A DNA stretch of 64,000 nucleotides from Hydractinia symbiolongicarpus. Its lineage: Eukaryota; Cnidaria; Hydrozoa; Anthoathecata; Hydractiniidae. The notes beneath the pieces are model-generated. The model did not search any database. It had not been told where the DNA came from and saw only the letters and a list, made by a program, of their open reading frames with translations. Position 1 is the stretch's first letter, and each line of letters starts with the position of its first letter. Shown in pieces: positions 51,232-63,728 of this stretch. A program made the position numbers and the translations under genes. The DNA lies in NCBI RefSeq assembly GCF_029227915.1, contig NC_079876.1:4466001-4530000 (forward strand). The letters are read 5' to 3'.

Positions 51232-53095
51232 CTGAGTTCCGGCAATCATGTCAAATTAAGAAGAATGTTATTTCTTGGAGTCCAATTGCCTCACTTTCAC
51301 ATTTATAAGGTCACAGCCCAAAATCAGTTCAATTAAGTCCCACAGTCAATTGTTTCACTGTTAAAAGCGATGCAACCTAGTAATACCGGAAAGATATCAC
51401 GAAATACATGTTGGTAAGATTATGTGACTCAACCGTTTTAGCTCAAAGGGATTGATACTGTTAGAAAGTCAATGAAATGTACTTTTTGAAACTGTCTCTA
51501 TTTCTTCGGCGCGGGATAACGGCTAGGATAGGTCTCACAGTAAAAAATGACTTATTTATTTAAATTTTTAAATGAAGCGCTACCACAGCGCCCAGTGTAA
51601 TCGCTGAGTTCCGGCAATCATGTCAAATTAAGAAGAATGTTATTTCTTGTAGTCCAATTGTCTCACTTATAACATTTATAAAGTCACAGTCCAAAATCAG
51701 TTCAATTAAGTCCCGCAGTCAATCCTTTAACTGTTAAAAGCGATGCAACCTAGTAATATGAGAAAAATATCGCTAAATTCATGTTGGTACGAGTATGTGA
51801 CGCAACCGTTGTAACTGAAGCGGATTGATACCGTTAGAAAGTCAATGAAATGCAGTTTTTGAAACTGTCGCTATTTCTTCAGCGCGCGATAACGGCTAGG
51901 ATTGATCCCACAGTAAAAATGACTTAATTAACTAAATTTTTAAATGAAGTGCTACCCCAGCGCCCAGTGTAATCGCTGAGTTCCGACAATCACGTCAAAT
52001 TAAGAAGAATGTTACTTCTTGGAGTTCAATTGTCTCACTTATAAAATTCATCAGGTCGCAGTCCAAAGTTAGTTCAATTAAGTCCCACAGTCAATCGTTT
52101 CATTGTTAAAAGCGATGCAATCTAGTAATATCTGAAAAATAACGCTAAATACATGTTGGTACGAATATGTGACCCAACCGTTGTAACTCACACGGACTGT
52201 AGCCGTTAGAAAGTCAATGAAATGAAGTTTTTGAAACTGTCGCTATTTCTTCAGCGCGCAATAACAGATAGGATTGGTCCCACAGTAAAGAATGACTTAT
52301 TTATCTAAATATTTAAATGAAGCGCTACCACAGCGCCCAGTGTAATCGCTGAGTTCCGGCAATCATGTCAAATTAAGAAGAATGTTATTTCTTGTAGTCC
52401 AATTGTCTCACTTTTAACATTTATAAAGTCACACTCAAAAATCAGTTCAATTAAGTCCCACAGTCAATCGTTTCACTGTTAAAAGCGATGCAACCTAGTA
52501 ATATCAGAAAAATATCGCTAAATACATGTTGGTACGAATATGTGACTCAACTGTTGTAACTCAAACGGATTTATACTGTTAGAAAGTCAATGAATTGTAG
52601 TTTTTTGAAACTGTCGCTATTTCTTCAGCGCGCGATAACGGCTAGGATTGGTCCTACAGTAAAGAATGACTTATTTATCTAAACTCTTAAATGAAGCGCT
52701 ACCACAGCGCCCAGTGTAATCGCTGAGTTCCGGCAATCATGTCAAATTAAGATGAATGTTATTTCTTGTAGTCCAATTGTCTCATTTATCACATTTATCA
52801 AGTCACAGCCCAATATCAGTTCAATTAAGTCCCACAGTCAATCGTTTCACTGTTAAAAGCGATACAACCTAGTATTACCGGAAAGATATCACGAAATACA
52901 TTTTGGTAAGAATATGTGACTCAGCTGTTGTAACTCAAACGGATTGATACTGTTAGAAAGTCAATGAAATGTACTTTTTGAAACTGTCGCTATTTTTTCA
53001 GAGCGGGATAACGGCTAGGATTGGTCCCACAGTAAGAAATGACTTATTTATCTAAATTCTTAAATGAAGCGCTACCACAGCGCCCAGTGTAATCG
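51232..53095. repeat. 1864-bp five-unit duplication, copy 2
   Basis: Units at 51232 D3, 51604 D4, 51976 D5, 52349 A5-type and 52723 E1. Differences from copy 1 are few by eye: one is CAGCGCACG at 50762-50770 against CAGCGCGCG here, and another is CTTATATCAT against CTTATAACAT in D4. Confidence 0.9.
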
Positions 53096-55331
53096 CTGAG
53101 TTCCGGCAATCATGTCAAATTAAAAAAAATGTTATTTCTTGGAGTCCAATTGTCTCACTTATAACATTTAGAAGGTCACAGTCAAAAATCAGTTTAATTT
53201 AATCCCACAGTCAATCATTTCACTGTTAAAAGCGATGCAACCTATTAATATGAGAAAATTATCGCTAAATACATGTTGGTACGAATATATGACTCATCCG
53301 TTGTAACTCAAACGGATTGATGCTGTTAGAAAGTCAATGAAATGTAGTTTTTGAAACTGTCGCTATTTCTTCAGCGCGGGATAACGGCTAGGATTGGTCC
53401 CACAGTGAAAAATGGATTATTTATCTAAATTTTTAAATGAAGCGCTACCACAGCGACCAGTGTAATCGCTGAGTTCCGGCAATCATGTCAAATTAAGAAG
53501 AATGTTATTTCTTGTAGTCCAATTGTCTCACTTATAACATTTATAAAGTCACAGTCCAAAATCAGTTCAATTAAGTCCCACAGTCAATCGTTTCATTGTT
53601 AAAAGCGATGCAACCTAGTAATATTGGAAAAATATCGCTAAATACATGTTGGTACGAGTATGTGACGCAACCGTTGTAACTGAAGCGGATTGATATCGTT
53701 AGAAAGTCAATGAAATGTAGTTTTTGAAACTGTCGCTATTTCTTCAGCGCGCGATAACGGCTAGGATTGGTCCCACAGTAAAAATGACTTAACTATCTAA
53801 ATTTCTAAATGAAGTGCTACCACAGCGCCCAGTGTAATCGCTGAGTTCCGGCAATCATGTCAAATTAAGAAGAATGTTATTTCTTGGAGTCCAATTGTCT
53901 CACTTATAACATTTATAAGATCACAGTCAAAAATCAGTTTAATTTAATCCCACAGTCAATCATTTCACTGTTAAAAGCGATGCAACCTATTAATATGAGA
54001 AAATTATCGCTAAATACATGTTGGTACGAATATGTGACTCAACTGTTGTAACTCAAACGGATTTATACTGTTAGAAAGTCAATGAATTGTAGTTTTTTGA
54101 AACTGTCGCTATTTCTTCAGCGCGCGATAACGGCTAGGATTGGTCCCACAGTAAAGAATGACTTATTTATCTAAACTCTTAAATGAAGCGCTACCACAGC
54201 GCCCAGTGTAATCGCTGAGTTCCGGCAATCATGTCAAATTAAGATGAATGTTATTTCTTGGAGTCCAATTGTCTCATTTATCACATTTATCAAGTCACAG
54301 CCCAATATCAGTTCAATTAAGTCCCACAGTCAATCGTTTCACTGTTAAAAGCGATACAACCTAGTATTACCGGAAAGATATCACGAAATACATTTTGGTA
54401 AGAATATGTGACTCAGCTGTTGTAACTCAAACGGATTGATACTGTTAGAAAGTCAATGACATGTAGTTTTTGAAACTGTCGCTATTTCTTCAGCGCGCGA
54501 TAACGGCTAGGATTGGTCCCACAGTAAAAATGACTTAACTATCTAAATTTTTAAATGAAGTGCTACCACAGCGCCCAGTGTAATCGCTGAGTTCCGGCAA
54601 TCATGTCAAATTAAGAAGAATGTTATTTCTTGGAGTCCAATTGTCTCACTTATAACATTTATAAGATCACAGTCAAAAATCAGTTTAATTTAATCCCACA
54701 GTCAATCATTTCACTGTTAAAAGCGATGCAACCTATTAATATGAGAAAATTATCGCTAAATACATGTTGGTACGAATATATGACTCATCCGTTGTAACTC
54801 AAACGGATTGATGCTGTTAGAAAGTCAATGAAATGTAGTTTTTGAAACTGTCGCTATTTCTTCAGCGCGGGATAACGGCTAGGATTGGTCCCACAGTAAA
54901 AAATGAATTATTTATCTAAATTTTTAAATGAAGCGCTACCGCAGCGACCAGTGTAATCGCTGAGTTCCGGCAATCATGTCAAATTAAGAAGAATGTTATT
55001 TCTTGTAGTCCAATTGTCCCACTTATAACATTTATAAAGTCACAGTCCAAAATCAGTTCAATTAAGTCCCACAGTCAATCGTTTCATTGTCAAAAGCGAT
55101 GCAACCTAGTAATATTGGAAAAATATCGCTAAATACATGTTGGTACGAGTATGTGACGCAACCGTTGTAACTGAAGCGGATTGATATCGTTAGAAAGTCA
55201 ATGAAATGTAGTTTTTGAAACTGTCGCTATTTCTTCAGCGCGCGATAACGGCTAGGATTGGTCCCGCAGTAAAAATGACTTAACTATCTAAATTTTTAAA
55301 TGAAGTGCTACCACAGCGACCAGTGTAATCG
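53096..55331. repeat. Family E: four-unit step of 1491 bp with mosaics
   Basis: Units at 53096, 53469, 53841, 54215, 54587 and 54960. The first two recur at 54587 and 54960, 1491 bp on. The 53841 unit has the head of 54587 and an A5-like tail (GATTTATACTG, GTTTTTTG), switching near ACGAATATGTGACTCA; the 54215 unit has an E1 head and the tail of 53469, switching near GTTAGAAAGTCAATGA. Both hybrids are products of the same kind of unequal exchange. Confidence 0.85.
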
Positions 55332-57942
55332 CTGAGTTCCGGCAATCATGTCAAATTAAGAAGAATGTTATTTCTTGGAGTCCAATTTTCTCATTTATCA
55401 CATTTATCAGGTCACAGTCCAAAGTTAGTTCAATTAAGTCACACAGTCAATCGTTTCACTGTTTAAAGCGATGCAACCTAGTAATATTAGAAAAATATCG
55501 CTAAATACATGTTGGTACGAATATGTGACCCAGCCGTTGTAACTCACACGGACTGTAACCGTTAGAAAGTCAATGAAATGTAGTTTTTGAAACTGTCGCT
55601 ATTTCTTCAGAGCGGGATAACGGCTAGGATTGGTCCCACCGTAAGAAATGACTTAATTATCTAAATTCTTAAATGAAGCGTTACCACAGCGCCCAGTGTA
55701 ATCGCTGAGTTCCGGCAATCATGTCAAATTAAAAAGAATGTTATTTCTTGGAGTCCAATTGTCTCACTTATAACATTTATAAGGTCACAGTCAAAAATCA
55801 GTTCAATTTAATCCCACAGTCAATCGTTTCACTGTTAAAAGCGATGCAACCTATTAATATGAGAAAATTATCGCTAAATACATGTTGGTACGAATATGTG
55901 ACTCATCCGTTTTAACTCAAACGGATTGATGCTGTTAGAAAGTCAATGAAATTTAGTTTTTGATACTGTCTCTATTTCTTCAGCGCGGGATAACGGCTAG
56001 GATTGGTCCCACAATATAAAATGACTTATTTATCTAAATTTTTAAATGAAGCGCTACCACAGCGACCAGTGTAATCGCTGAGTTCCGGCAATCACGTCAA
56101 ATTAAGAAGAATGTTGTTTCTTGGAGTCCAATTTTCTCATTTATCACATTTATCAGGTCACAGTCCAAAGTTAGTTCAATTAAGTCACACAGTCAATCGT
56201 TTCACTGTTAAAAGCGATGCAACCTAGTAATATCAGAAAAATATCGCTAAATACATTTTGGTACGAATATGTGACCCAACCGTTGTAACTCACACGGACT
56301 GTAACCGTTAGAAAGTCAATGAAATGTAGTTTTTGAAACTGTCGCTATTTCTTCAGCCCGCGATAACAGATAAGATTGGTCTTACAGTAAGAAATGACAA
56401 ATTTATTTAAATTTTTAAATGAAGCGCTACCACAGCGCCCAGTGTAATCGCTGAGTTCCGGCAATCATGTCAAATTAAAAAGAATGTTATTTCTTGGAGT
56501 CCAATTGTCTCATTTATCACATTTATCAGGTCACAGTCCAAAGTTAGTTCAATTAAGTCACACAGTCAATCGTTTCACTGTTAAAAGCGATGCAACCTAT
56601 TAATATGAGAAGATTATTGCTAAATACATGTTGGTACAAATATGTGACTCATCCGTTGTAACTCAAACGGATTGATGCTGTTAGAAAGTCAATGAAATGT
56701 AGTTTTTGATACTGTCTCTATTTCTTCAGCGCGGGATAACGGCTAGGATTGGTCTCACAGTATAAAATGACTTATTTATCTAAATTTTTAAATGAAGCGC
56801 TACCACAGCAACCAGTGTAATCGCTGAGTTCCGGCAATCATGTCAAATTAAGAAGAATGTTATTTCTTGTAGTCCAATTGTCTCACTTATAACGTTTATA
56901 AAGTCACAGTCCAAAATCAGTTCAATTAAGTCCCACAGTCAATCGTTTCACTGTTAAAAGCGATGCAACCTAGTAATGTTGGAAAAATATCGCTAAATAC
57001 ATTTTGGTACGAGTATGTGACGCAACCGTTGTAACTGAAGCGGATTGATACCTTTAGAAAGTCAATGAAATGTAGTTTTTGAAACTGTCGCTATTTCTTC
57101 AGCGCGCGATAACGGCTAGGATTGCTCCCACAGTAAAAATGACTTTATTATCTAAAATTTTAAATGAAGTGCTACCACAGCGCCCAGTGTAATCGCTGAG
57201 TTCCGGCAATCACGTCAAATTAAGAAGAATGTTGTTTCTTGGAGTCCAATTTTCTCATTTATCACATTTATCAGGTCACAGTCCAAAGTTAGTTCAATTA
57301 AGTCACACAGTCAATCGTTTCACTGTTAAAAGCGATGCAACCTAGTAATATCAGAAAAATATCGCTAAATGCATGTTGGTACGAATATGTGACCAAACCG
57401 TTGTAACTCACACGGACTGTAACCGTTAGAAAGTCAATGAAATGTAGTTTTTGAAACTGTCGCTATTTCTTCAGCGCGCGATAACAGATAGGATTGGTCT
57501 TACAGTAAGAAATGACATATTTATCTAAATTTTTAAATGAAGCGCTACCACAGCGCCCAGTGTAATCGCTGAGTTCCGGCAATCATGTCAAATTAAAAAG
57601 AATGTTATTTCTTGGAGTCCAATTGTCTCACTTATAACATTTATAAGGTCACAGCCCAAAATCAGTTCCAATTACGTCCCACAGTCAGTCGTTTCACTGT
57701 TAAAAGCGATACAACCTAGTATTACCGGAAAGATATCACGAAATACATTTTGGTAAGAATATGTGACTCAGCCGTTGTAACTCAAACGGATTGATACTGT
57801 TAGAAAGTCAATGAAATGTACTTTTTGAAACTGTTGCTATTTCCTCAGAGCGGGATATCGGCTAGGATTGGTCCCACAGTAAGAAATGACTTAATTATCT
57901 AAATTTTTTAATGAAGTGCTACCACAGCGCTCAGTGTAATCG
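55332..57942. repeat. C-type run between families E and F
   Basis: Units at 55332, 55705 C6, 56078 C8, 56451 (C8-like head, C6 tail), 56824 C7, 57196 C8 and 57569 C9. The C6-C7-C8-C9 order matches 37012-38503. These units are less alike than those in neighbouring blocks and contain no exact local duplication, so this looks like an older, less recently amplified stretch. Confidence 0.82.
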
Positions 57943-59575
57943 CTGAGATCCGGCAATCACGTCAAATTAAGAAGAATGTTATTTCTTGGAGTCCAATTTT
58001 CTCATTTATCACATTTATCAGGTCACAGTCCAAAGTTAGTTCAATTAAGTCCCACAGTCAATCGTTTCACTGTTAAAAGCGATGCAACCTAGTAATATCA
58101 GAAAAATATCGCTAAATACATGTTGGTAACAATATGTGACCCAACTGTTGTAACTCACACGGACTGTAACCGTTAGAAAGTCAATGAAATGTAGTTTTTG
58201 AAACTGTCGCTATTTCTTCAGCGCGCGATAACGGATAGGATTGGTCCCACAGTAAAGAATGACTTATTTATCTAAATTTTTAAATGAAGCGCTACCACAG
58301 CTCCCAGTGTAATCGCTGAGTTCCGGCAATCATGTCAAATTAAGAAGAATGTTTTTTCTTGGAATCCAATTGTCTCATTTATCACATTTATCAGGTCAAA
58401 GTCCAAAGTTAGTTCAAATAAGTCCCACAGTCAATCGTTTCATTGTTAAAAGCGATGCAACCTAGTAATACCAGATAAATATCGCTAAATAAATGTTGGT
58501 ACGAATATGTGACCCAATTGTTGTAACTCAAACGAACTGACACCGTTACAAAGACAATGAAGTGTAGTTTTTAAAACTTTCGCTATTTCTTCATCGAGCG
58601 ATAACGGATACGATTGGTCCCACAGTAAAAGAATGATACGGTACGAATTTGTGACCCAACCGTTGTAACTCAAACGGACTGACACTGTTAGAAAGTCAAT
58701 GAAATGTAGTTTTTGATACTGTCTCAATTTCTTCAGCGCAGGATAACGGCTAGGATTGGTCCCACAGTAAAAAATGACTTATTTATCTAAATTTTAAAAA
58801 TGAAGCGCTACCACAGCGACCAGTGTAATCGATGAGTTCCGGCAATCATGTCAAATTAAGAAGAATGTTATTTCTTGTAGTCCAATTGTCTCACTTATAA
58901 CATTTATAAAGTCATAGTCCAAAATCAGTTCAATTAAGTCCCACAGTCAATCGTTTCACTGTTAAAAGCGATACAACCTAGTATTACCGGAAAGATATCA
59001 CAAAATACATTTTGGTAAGAATATGTGACTCAACCGTTGTAACTCAAACTGATTGATACTGTTAAAAATTCAATGAAATGTACTTTTTGAAGCTGTCTCT
59101 ATTTCTTCAGCGCGCGATAACGGCTAGGATAGGTCCCACAGTAAAAATGACTTAATTATCTAAATTTTTAAATTAAGTGCTACCAAAGCGCCCAGTGTAA
59201 TCGCTAAGTTCCGCAATCACGTCAAATTAAGAAGAATGTTATTTCTTGGAGTCCAATTTTCTCATTTATCACATTTATCAGGTCACAGTCCAAAGTTAGT
59301 TCAATTAAGTCCCACAGTCAATCGTTTCACTGTTAAAAGCGATGCAACCTAGTAATATCAGAAAAATATCGCTAAATACATGTTGGTACCAATATGTGAC
59401 CCAACTGTTGTAACTCACACGGACTGTAACCGTTAGAACGTCAATGAAATGTACTTTTTGAAACTGTCGCTATTTCCTCAGAGCGGGATATCGGCTAGGA
59501 TTGGTCCCACAGTAAGAAATGACTTAATTATCTAAATTTTTAAATGAAGTGCTACCACAGCGCCCAGTGTAATCG
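57943..59575. repeat. HOR-F copy 1 (four units, 1633 bp)
   Basis: Units at 57943 F1 (373), 58316 F2 (516, long), 58832 F3 (372) and 59204 F4 (372). The long unit has GGTACGAA at 58498 and 58640, 142 bp apart, because of one extra A in CAGTAAAAGAATGATACGG. F1 starts with the private CTGAGATCCGG; F3 ends AAATTAAGTGCTACCAAAG; F4 starts with a 1-bp-short TTCCGCAATC. An 80-codon minus-strand open frame (58485-58727) spans the duplicated tract and is a by-product of it. Confidence 0.93.
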
Positions 59576-61208
59576 CTGAGATCCGGCAATCACGTCAAAT
59601 TAAGAAGAATGTTATTTCTTGGAGTCCAATTTTCTCATTTATCACATTTATCAGGTCACAGTCCAAAGTTAGTTCAATTAAGTCCCACAGTCAATCGTTT
59701 CACTGTTAAAAGCGATGCAACCTAGTAATATCAGAAAAATATCGTTAAATACATGTTGGTAACAATATGTGACCCAACTGTTGTAACTCACACGGACTGT
59801 AACCGTTAGAAAGTCAATGAAATGTAGTTTTTGAAACTGTCGCTATTTCTTCAGCGCGCGATAACGGATAGGATTGGTCCCACAGTAAAGAATGACTTAT
59901 TTATCTAAATTTTTAAATGAAGCGCTACCACAGCTCCCAGTGTAATCGCTGAGTTCCGGCAATCATGTCAAATTAAGAAGAATGTTTTTTCTTGGAATCC
60001 AATTGTCTCATTTATCACATTTATCAGGTCAAAGTCCAAAGTTAGTTCAAATAAGTCCCACAGTCAATCGTTTCATTGTTAAAAGCGATGCAACCTAGTA
60101 ATACCAGATAAATATCGCTAAATAAATGTTGGTACGAATATGTGACCCAATTGTTGTAACTCAAACGAACTGACACCGTTACAAAGACAATGAAGTGTAG
60201 TTTTTAAAACTTTTGCTATTTCTTCATCGCGCGATAACGGATACGATTGGTCCCACAGTAAAAGAATGATACGGTACGAATTTGTGACCCAACCGTTGTA
60301 ACTCAAACGGACTGACACTGTTAGAAAGTCAATGAAATGTAGTTTTTGATACTGTCTCAATTTCTTCAGCGCAGGATAACGGCTAGGATTGGTCCCACAG
60401 TAAAAAATGACTTATTTATCTAAATTTTAAAAATGAAGCGCTACCACAGCGACCAGTGTAATCGCTGAGTTCCGGCAATCATGTCAAATTAAGAAGAATG
60501 TTATTTCTTGTAGTCCAATTGTCTCACTTATAACATTTATAAAGTCATAGTCCAAAATCAGTTCAATTAAGTCCCACAGTCAATCGTTTCACTGTTAAAA
60601 GCGATACAACCTAGTATTACCGGAAAGATATCACAAAATACATTTTGGTAAGAATATGTGACTCAACCGTTGTAACTCAAACTGATTGATACTGTTAAAA
60701 ATTCAATGAAATGTACTTTTTGAAGCTGTCTCTATTTCTTCAGCGCGCGATAACGGCTAGGATAGGTCCCACAGTAAAAATGACTTAATTATCTAAATTT
60801 TTAAATTAAGTGCTACCAAAGCGCCCAGTGTAATCGCTAAGTTCCGCAATCACGTCAAATTAAGAAGAATGTTATTTCTTGGAGTCCAATTTTCTCATTT
60901 ATCACATTTATCAGGTCACAGTCCAAAGTTAGTTCAATTAAGTCCCACAGTCAATCGTTTCACTGTTAAAAGCGATGCAACCTAGTAATATCAGAAAAAT
61001 ATCGCTAAATACATGTTGGTACCAATATGTGACCCAACTGTTGTAACTCACACGGACTGTAACCGTTAGAACGTCAATGAAATGCACTTTTTGAAACTGT
61101 CGCTATTTCTTCAGCGCGCGATAACGGATAGGATTAGTCCCACAGTAAAGAATGACTTATTTATCTAAATTTTTAAATGAAGCGCTACCACAGCTCCCAG
61201 TGTAATCG
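59576..61208. repeat. HOR-F copy 2 (1633 bp)
   Basis: Units at 59576 F1, 59949 F2 (516), 60465 F3 and 60837 (F4 head, F1 tail). The first three repeat copy 1 at 1633 bp with few differences. The fourth changes from F4 to F1 around GAAACTGTCGCTATTTC (near 61090-61115), so an F1 unit was skipped and the next long unit follows directly. Confidence 0.93.
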
Positions 61209-62468
61209 CTGAGTTCCGGCAATCATGTCAAATTAAGAAGAATGTTTTTTCTTGGAATCCAATTGTCTCATTTATCACATTTATCAGGTCAAAGTCCAAA
61301 GTTAGTTAAAATATGTCCCACAGTCAATCGTTTCATTGTTAAAAGTGATGCAACCTAGTAATATCAGATAAATATCGCTAAATAAATGTTGGTACGAATA
61401 TGTGACCCAACTGTTGTAACTCAAACGAACTGACACCGTTACAAAGTCAATGAAGTGTAGTTTTTGAAACTTTCGCTATTTCTTCATCGCGCGATAACGG
61501 ATACGATTGGTCCCACAGTAAAAGAATGATACGGTACGAATTTGTGACTCAACCGTTGTAACTCAAACGGACTGATACTGTTAAAAAGTCAATGAAATGT
61601 ATTTTTTGAAGCTGTCTCTATTTCTTCAGCGCGCGATAACGGCTAGGATAGGTCCCACAGTAAAAATGACTTAATTATCTAAATTTTTAAATTAAGTGCT
61701 ACCAAAGCGCCCAGTGTAATCGCTGAGTTCCGGCAATCACGTCAAATTAAGTAGAATGTTATTTCTTGGAGTCCAATTTTCTCATTTATCACATTTATCT
61801 GGTCACAGTCCAAAGTTAGTTCAATTAAGTCCCACAGTCAATCGTTTCACTGTTAAAAGCGATGCAACCTAGTAATATCAGAAAAATATCGCTAAATACA
61901 TGTTGGTACCAATATGTGACCCAACTGTTGTAACTCACACGGACTGTAACCGTTAGAACGTCAATGAAATGTAGTTTTTGAAACTGTCGCTATTTCTTCA
62001 GCGCGCGATAACGGATAGGATTGGTCCCACAGTAAAAAATGACTTATTTATCTAAATTTTTAAATGAAGCGCTACCACAGCTCCCAGTGTAATCGCTGAG
62101 TTCCGGCAATCATGTCAAATTAAGAAGAATGTTATTTCTTGGAGTCCAATTGTCTCATTTACCACATTTATCAGGTCACAGTCCAAAGTTAGTTCAATTA
62201 AGTCCCACAGTCAATCGTTTCACTGTTAAAAGCGATGCAACCTAGTAATATCAGAAAAATATCGCTAAATACATGTTGGTAACAATATGTGACCCAACTG
62301 TTGTAACTCACACGGACTGTAACCGTTAGAAAGTCAATGAAATGTAGTTTTTGAAACTGTCGCTATTTCTTCAGCGCGCGATAACGGATAGGATTGGTCC
62401 CACAGTAAAGAATGACTTATTTATCTAAATTTTTAAATGAAGCGCTACCACAGCTCCCAGTGTAATCG
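61209..62468. repeat. Rearranged F copy: F2/F3 fused long unit plus two
   Basis: Units at 61209 (514 bp), 61723 and 62096; total 1260 bp. The long unit begins as F2 but, after the second GGTACGAATTTGTGAC, follows F3 (TCAACCG, GAAGCTGTCTC, AAATTAAGTGCTACCAAAG), so its end belongs to the unit that normally comes next. The 61723 unit joins an F4-like head (GTACCAATATG, GAACGTC) to an F1-like tail. It has private changes such as AAGTAGAATG. Confidence 0.9.
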
Positions 62469-63728
62469 CTGAGTTCCGGCAATCATGTCAAATTAAGAAG
62501 AATGTTTTTTCTTGGAATCCAATTGTCTCATTTATCACATTTATCAGGTCAAAGTCCAAAGTTAGTTCAAATAAGTCCCACAGTCAATCGTTTCATTGTT
62601 AAAAGCGATGCAACCTAGTAATACCAGATAAATATCGCTAAATAAATGTTGGTACGAATATGTGACCCAATTGTTGTAACTCAAACGAACTGACACCGTT
62701 ACAAAGACAATGAAGTGTAGTTTTTAAAACTTTCGCTATTTCTTCATCGAGCGATAACGGATACGATTGGTCCCACAGTAAAAGAATGATACGGTACGAA
62801 TTTGTGACCCAACCGTTGTAACTCAAACGGACTGACACTGTTAGAAAGTCAATGAAATGTAGTTTTTGATACTGTCTCAATTTCTTCAGCGCAGGATAAC
62901 GGCTAGGATTGGTCCCACAGTAAAAAATGACTTATTTATCTAAATTTTAAAAATGAAGCGCTACCACAGCGACCAGTGTAATCGATGAGTTCCGGCAATC
63001 ATGTCAAATTAAGAAGAATGTTATTTCTTGTAGTCCAATTGTCTCACTTATAACATTTATAAAGTCATAGTCCAAAATCAGTTCAATTAAGTCCCACAGT
63101 CAATCGTTTCACTGTTAAAAGCGATACAACCTAGTATTACCGGAAAGATATCACAAAATACATTTTGGTAAGAATATGTGACTCAACCGTTGTAACTCAA
63201 ACTGATTGATACTGTTAAAAATTCAATGAAATGTACTTTTTGAAGCTGTCTCTATTTCTTCAGCGCGCGATAACGGCTAGGATAGGTCCCACAGTAAAAA
63301 TGACTTAATTATCTAAATTTTTAAATTAAGTGCTACCAAAGCGCCCAGTGTAATCGCTAAGTTCCGCAATCACGTCAAATTAAGAAGAATGTTATTTCTT
63401 GGAGTCCAATTTTCTCATTTATCACATTTATCAGGTCACAGTCCAAAGTTAGTTCAATTAAGTCCCACAGTCAATCGTTTCACTGTTAAAAGCGATGCAA
63501 CCTAGTAATATCAGAAAAATATCGCTAAATACATGTTGGTACCAATATGTGACCCAACTGTTGTAACTCACACGGACTGTAACCGTTAGAACGTCAATGA
63601 AATGTACTTTTTGAAACTGTCGCTATTTCCTCAGAGCGGGATATCGGCTAGGATTGGTCCCACAGTAAGAAATGACTTAATTATCTAAATTTTTAAATGA
63701 AGTGCTACCACAGCGCCCAGTGTAATCG
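62469..63728. repeat. HOR-F copy 3: F2-F3-F4
   Basis: Units at 62469 F2 (516), 62985 F3 and 63357 F4. Unit 62469 shares CATCGAGCG and the GATGAG boundary base with 58316 but not with 59949, so this copy is closer to copy 1 than to the nearer copy 2. F1 follows at 63729, restoring the original order. Confidence 0.92.
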
